Below, piece by piece: positions 57,423-61,145 of a DNA stretch of 61,145 nt. Position 1 is the first letter of the stretch, and each line of letters opens with the position of its first letter. The DNA lies in the NCBI GenBank assembly GCA_024643325.1, contig JAHEND010000005.1, positions 1-61,145 on the forward strand. The letters run 5' to 3'. The position numbers were made by a program, and so were the translations under genes. The notes beneath the pieces were generated by a model. The model searched no databases. It saw only the letters and a program-made list of their open reading frames with translations, and was not told where the DNA came from. The DNA comes from Sediminicola sp. Lineage in GTDB: Bacteria > Bacteroidota > Bacteroidia > Flavobacteriales > Flavobacteriaceae.

Positions 57423-60400
57423 TGTTTATACCTAAAATTATTGAATATTGGTCTGTATTTTTAAAGCTTATGATGGATCTAATCTCTCCTTTTACACCCA
57501 AAGATATTGGCTTCCCAAAGATACCGTTCTTTTGTTGTTTTAAGATCCAACCATTTGAAGATTCTAATGGTCCAAACTGGGGTTTTACTTTGGACTGGTT
57601 TCCACCTAGGACAATATCTATTGTTCCATTGTTGTCTGTATCTTCCAAAAGAATACTACTCACGTTTGAGTATTGTATTTCAGGAGCTAGAGTATTTTTA
57701 GTAAAACCATTGTTGCTGCCCCAATATATGGAACTGCTCAATTCACGAAGCTCTTTTATTACGGCAGTTTGGTAAACGTCTGCCCCAAATAGATCGATCA
57801 TATTTGCACTGGCGTAGTCTTTGTAATAAAGATATTTTTTCTTTAAAAATGGAAGTTGCTTAAAGAGTTCGTCTCGGTCTAAGATCGGAAAATCTGAGCC
57901 GTTTTCGTGATAGGTCATGATTTGTTCTTCAGTACCATTTCCATCAAAATCTTTCACAAACATTTTCATCCCTTTTTTGTAAAAGCTATTTTCCCCTATG
58001 TTACCCAACACAAGATCTTGGTACCCGTCTTGGTTTAAATCTGCCATTTCTAGGGTTGCCCATAAACCCTGATCATTGGACAATCCAAAGCTTTCGTTGG
58101 CTTCAACAAATGTTCCTTGTGTATTTAAGAACACCTTTGGAGCCATCCATTCTCCTATGACAATAAGATCTTCAAAACCATCCTTGTTCACATCCAGGTG
58201 CTTTGCATCTTTAAGCATACCTATTTGCGAAAACACTTCAGGTGCTTCTTCGGTAAAGTTTCCTGCACCATCATTTCTCAAAATAAACCCCTGACCATCT
58301 TTGCCATAGGTTTCCACTTGGTATCTTTCTCCTACAAATATATCTAAGTCTCCATCATTATCAAAGTCAGCAGCCGTTAGTGCTCCAGTAGCAAAAGGCC
58401 TTGAAAACGGACTGCTGTTTTGCTTCGCAAACCTACCGTTTCCATGATTGATGTATATTCTATCATGCAGGTTAAATGAAAACTTAGAATACGCTTTTCC
58501 GCTACTCCCCACATAAAGGTCTAAATCTCCGTCATTATCAATGTCAATAAAAAGCGCCTTTGTGTCTTCGCTCATGGCATCTTTCTCAAATTCAATTGTT
58601 GAGCTTAATTGATATTTTTCTCCAGCACTTACCCATAATTCTGAAACCTGGTCCTTAGCCCCTCCGAAAAAGAAGTCTGGCTGCTGGTCTCCATTGAGGT
58701 CTGCTTTTATAATTACAGGTCCTTCATTGCTGAACATTTGTGGTAATAAACGCTCTTGGTTAAAATCTATAAAGCTATTTTCTTTATGGGTAAATGCAAA
58801 AGGACCTTTGGTATCCAAAGAATGGTAGTTTTGTTTCTTTGGTGATATTAGTGCAATTGTTTTTTTTACGGCCTTATAATCAACATGGATGTGTTGGTTT
58901 GCAGTCACTTCTTTTAAAACTGATCGTTTTTGATCTGGCCAAAATATTTCAATACTGTCTATACGACTGTTTTTTCCTAAGCCAAAGTGAAGCCTGTTGC
59001 TAATGGCACTTTGAAAGCCTCTGGATGGAAATTGTTCTAGCATACTCTTTTGGCCTTCTTGGTGTACGATTACTTTACTTCCTACAGCAAAAGTGTTTTT
59101 TTCAAACCCCTTTAAGCTAATATGCACATAATTGTTTTCTGTACTGTTGTTTTTATAAACAAAGGCAGGCGCGTTAATGTTGTTGACTACAAGGTCTAGA
59201 TCTCCGTCATTGTCTAAATCCCCGTAGGCACTTCCATTGCTAAAGCTCGGCGTTTCAAAGCCCCAAAGATCCCTTACGTTTTCAAAATAAAAACTTCCTT
59301 TATTTTTGTAGGCTCCGTTTGGTACTGCAGCAGAAGGCATCACATCTATAAGTTTACTCAATACGTCATTGTCTTCTTCTATAAGCTGACGTACTTTTTC
59401 ATCATTAGCCATAAAAGTGAGATAGTCTCTATCTAAGAGGTCTTTGTGAATTCCATTGCTAATGTAAAGGTCTTTTAAACCGTCATTGTCCATGTCAAAG
59501 AATAGGGCTGCCCAACTCCATTCGGATCCTTCTACCCCGGCTATTCTTGAAATTTCAGCAAAAGTTTCCGCACCCATATTTCTTTGCAGTACATTCCTAG
59601 GAAATTGATTGCCGTAGCCTTTGCTTTTTGCTAATTGGTGTTTGTCCCAACTTTCATAGGAAGCTTTTAGCTTTTTTCTAGATAGTGTTTCTGGCAGCAT
59701 TTCTGTGACCATTAAGTCTGTGTTGAGGTCATTGTCTATGTCGGCGGCATCTGCTCCCATAGAGCCCATTGAAGTGGCGTTAAAGTAAATGTCTCCCATC
59801 TCATCAAAGCCTCCCTTCTGATTATTGATGTAGAGATAGTCTTTTTCAAAAAAGTCATTTGAGATAAAAAGATCTGGCCACAAATCATTATTGAAATCTG
59901 ACAGAGTAATGCCTAGCCCAAAGCCAATTTTACTGGAATAAATACCAGCTTCTTCAGAGACGTTCACAAAATATCCATCCCTGTTTTCTAAAAGTCGGTT
60001 TCCTTCTGTGTCAGGAATATTTCTTTGATCTTCGATAAGATCGTACGCGCCAACCGAGCGCATTGAATTGTTGAGTAGGTAACAGTCAAGATCTCCATCT
60101 AGGTCATAGTCAAAAAAGGCTGCCTGTACAGATAGCCCAGTAATATTTAAACCATATTCAGCTGAAGCTTCTTTGAATGTATTGTCTTTTTGATTGATGA
60201 ATAGCTCATTATGCCTATTTTCTCCGCCTGGCATGCCTGATTTACACACATAGAGGTCTAGCCAACCATCTTGATTTATGTCTACAAATGTAGCTCCAGA
60301 AGACCATATATTTTTACAAGCGACTCCTGCGGTTTCTGCAATTTCCTCAAATTTAAAATCCCCACGGTTTAAATACAATGCATTGTTCACCAAGTTTCCT

Positions 60401-60645
60401 GTGAAGTAAATATCTATAAGACCGTCGTTATTAATATCTCCTAAAGCCACTCCAGCACCGTTGTAGAAGTTCCTATATGTATAAGGATTAAATGCCTCGG
60501 TATAACTTAATTCATTGTTAAACGCCACACCAGTTGTACTGGGTTTCATGAGTTCAAATCGTGAACTAGTATCTTTACAGCTCAAAATAAAGAGTGTGAA
60601 CAGACCTAGCAAAACAACCTTAGCTATATGGCTTGTTTTTGGCAT
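57391..60645 (-). CDS. FG-GAP/ASPIC-UnbV (CRTAC1-type) lipoprotein 3
   Basis: A 1084-residue lipoprotein (lipobox ILSC, Cys23, then KD). An N-terminal FG-GAP propeller (GAGVALGDINNDGLIDIYF, FFDYDLDGDLDCYLLNNS), a central ASPIC/UnbV domain (about 530-600; EQFPSRGFQSAISNRLHFGL) and a second FG-GAP block (about 640-900) match lipoprotein 2 throughout. It is the first gene of the six-gene operon, 171 bases downstream of the SusD-type gene and past a terminator-like hairpin. No TAnnTTTG box is visible before it, so it may be expressed partly by read-through from the SusD unit. Confidence 0.9.
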   Translation of the reverse strand: MPKTSHIAKVVLLGLFTLFILSCKDTSSRFELMKPSTTGVAFNNELSYTEAFNPYTYRNFYNGAGVALGDINNDGLIDIYFTGNLVNNALYLNRGDFKFEEIAETAGVACKNIWSSGATFVDINQDGWLDLYVCKSGMPGGENRHNELFINQKDNTFKEASAEYGLNITGLSVQAAFFDYDLDGDLDCYLLNNSMRSVGAYDLIEDQRNIPDTEGNRLLENRDGYFVNVSEEAGIYSSKIGFGLGITLSDFNNDLWPDLFISNDFFEKDYLYINNQKGGFDEMGDIYFNATSMGSMGADAADIDNDLNTDLMVTEMLPETLSRKKLKASYESWDKHQLAKSKGYGNQFPRNVLQRNMGAETFAEISRIAGVEGSEWSWAALFFDMDNDGLKDLYISNGIHKDLLDRDYLTFMANDEKVRQLIEEDNDVLSKLIDVMPSAAVPNGAYKNKGSFYFENVRDLWGFETPSFSNGSAYGDLDNDGDLDLVVNNINAPAFVYKNNSTENNYVHISLKGFEKNTFAVGSKVIVHQEGQKSMLEQFPSRGFQSAISNRLHFGLGKNSRIDSIEIFWPDQKRSVLKEVTANQHIHVDYKAVKKTIALISPKKQNYHSLDTKGPFAFTHKENSFIDFNQERLLPQMFSNEGPVIIKADLNGDQQPDFFFGGAKDQVSELWVSAGEKYQLSSTIEFEKDAMSEDTKALFIDIDNDGDLDLYVGSSGKAYSKFSFNLHDRIYINHGNGRFAKQNSSPFSRPFATGALTAADFDNDGDLDIFVGERYQVETYGKDGQGFILRNDGAGNFTEEAPEVFSQIGMLKDAKHLDVNKDGFEDLIVIGEWMAPKVFLNTQGTFVEANESFGLSNDQGLWATLEMADLNQDGYQDLVLGNIGENSFYKKGMKMFVKDFDGNGTEEQIMTYHENGSDFPILDRDELFKQLPFLKKKYLYYKDYASANMIDLFGADVYQTAVIKELRELSSSIYWGSNNGFTKNTLAPEIQYSNVSSILLEDTDNNGTIDIVLGGNQSKVKPQFGPLESSNGWILKQQKNGIFGKPISLGVKGEIRSIISFKNTDQYSIILGINNDSIKIKNIQ

Positions 60646-60765
60646 GAATTGTATTGTTAATTAAGTGGTTAAGGGAGGTTGGTTTGAGGGGCAATATACC
60701 TAAAATTCTTCTTTATTTCAAGCGGCTAGCCTCCTTAATTTCAGGACTCTTTTTAAAAAATGTTC

Positions 60766-60798
60766 AAAAAAAAAGCGGCCCTAATGGGCCGCCTTTTA
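60766..60798 (-). terminator. Terminator-like hairpin after the SusD gene
   Basis: GCGGCCC (60775-60781) pairs with GGGCCGC (60786-60792) across TAAT, and the minus strand continues into nine T. It lies about 20 bases past the SusD stop. It may dampen, rather than block, expression of the downstream operon. Confidence 0.8.
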
Positions 60799-60816
60799 TA
60801 AGATATAAACGAAGGA

Positions 60817-61145
60817 TTAGTATCCTTGGTTTTGTGTCAATGCTCCGTTGGAGTTTTGAATAGCATCTGCAGGGATAGGCATTACAATTCTGTAAGCATC
60901 AGAATTTGTTTTTTCCCACCATGTAGAATTCCATTTTCCAAAACGGATTAAGTCAGATCTTCTAGAACTTTCCATAAACATTTCACGTCCTCTTTCTGCT
61001 AAGAAAGAATCTGCAGTGATAGATCCTAGTGCAGAAACACCTGCTCTAGCTCTAATCGTATTTACGTCTGCTAAAGCTAATGACCAGTCTCCTGCTACTC
61101 TAGCTTTTGCTTCTGCTCTCATTAAATAAACATCTCCTAATCTCA
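60817..61145 (-). CDS. RagB/SusD-family nutrient-binding lipoprotein, C-terminal fragment
   Basis: Only the C-terminal part (over 100 residues) lies in the window; the gene continues past base 61145. It shows the SusD end: ADVNTIRARAG, FLAERGREMFMESSRRSDLI, RFGKW, and the conserved tail VMPIPADAIQNSN ending NQGY. SusD proteins are surface lipoproteins that cap a SusC TonB-dependent channel and capture its ligand. A SusC gene is expected just upstream, outside the window. The ligand would be the substrate of the downstream lipoproteins. Confidence 0.9.
   Translation of the reverse strand, partial: RLGDVYLMRAEAKARVAGDWSLALADVNTIRARAGVSALGSITADSFLAERGREMFMESSRRSDLIRFGKWNSTWWEKTNSDAYRIVMPIPADAIQNSNGALTQNQGY

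Noticed and set aside
50236..60645. Repetitive DNA resembling a tandem-repeat array
   Set aside because: The repeats are codons for D-x-N-x-D-G calcium loops inside open reading frames; they are irregular in spacing and diverged, so this is not a CRISPR or satellite array.
60654..60863. Plus-strand 69-codon frame upstream of lipoprotein 3
   Set aside because: It reads through the SusD terminator hairpin and into the SusD gene antisense, with no supporting signal.
1..61145. tRNA, rRNA, transposase, integrase or phage genes
   Set aside because: I looked for the T-loop motif and for transposase/integrase motifs in gaps and proteins, and saw none.

Overview
The window looks like a stretch of chromosome from a marine member of the Flavobacteriaceae (Bacteroidota). 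Reasons: AT-rich DNA, repeated TAnnTTTG promoter boxes in front of genes, SusD and TonB-dependent receptors, a type IX secretion (T9SS) sorting domain, several lineage-typical families (DUF3098, DUF3127, DUF4271, DUF4296, DUF4301), and secreted lipoproteins with a Ser-Cys lipobox. I see no rRNA or tRNA genes, CRISPR arrays, insertion sequences or phage genes. Gene density is high and no gap between genes exceeds about 300 bases.

Layout. Bases 1-83 are the tail of ribosomal protein L27. Then come ahcY (-) and a forward group: a phosphopantetheinyl transferase, a PnuC-family vitamin transporter, a NadR-type kinase and a DUF4301 protein. A TPP riboswitch follows and controls a TonB-dependent receptor. 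The region 7.5-15.6 kb is housekeeping: a Rieske-like lipoprotein, greA, a HIT protein, an orphan histidine kinase, DUF3127, tag, a thioredoxin-like protein, a TonB-like protein, and the envelope operon ftsX-DUF3098-uppP-truB (-). The region 15.7-31 kb holds leuS, a SemiSWEET, a zinc metallopeptidase, an Lrp regulator with a saccharopine-dehydrogenase-like gene, hemD-DUF4271-glycosyltransferase, a divergent polyprenyl-phosphate-mannose synthase with dihydroorotase, a divergent epimerase/LuxE-like pair, and tyrS.

The region 30.9-37.4 kb is a probable nutrient-response module. A PhoB/PhoR-like two-component system is divergent from a large TonB receptor, a surface beta-helix lipoprotein, and a tiny protein made of little more than a signal peptide and a T9SS sorting domain. 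The region 37.5-47.2 kb holds trmB, a LysE exporter, an alkyltransferase-like protein, an Fe-S group (Mrp ATPase, NifU-type scaffold, ferredoxin reductase, ferredoxin), an ABC exporter, a penicillin-acylase-family lipoprotein and a secreted unknown.

The most striking part is 47.2-61.1 kb, all on the minus strand. A SusD gene (cut by the window edge) is followed by a terminator-like hairpin. Then comes a compact six-gene operon: three giant FG-GAP/ASPIC-UnbV (CRTAC1-type) lipoproteins, a small unknown lipoprotein, a vanadium-haloperoxidase/PAP2-fold lipoprotein and a sodium:solute symporter. Five consecutive lipoproteins plus an inner-membrane symporter behind a SusD suggest an envelope system that binds, processes and imports an unknown substrate. 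I consider it the best candidate for an undescribed system. The TPP-riboswitch region is the second: DUF4301 there carries motifs resembling UDP-sugar pyrophosphorylases.
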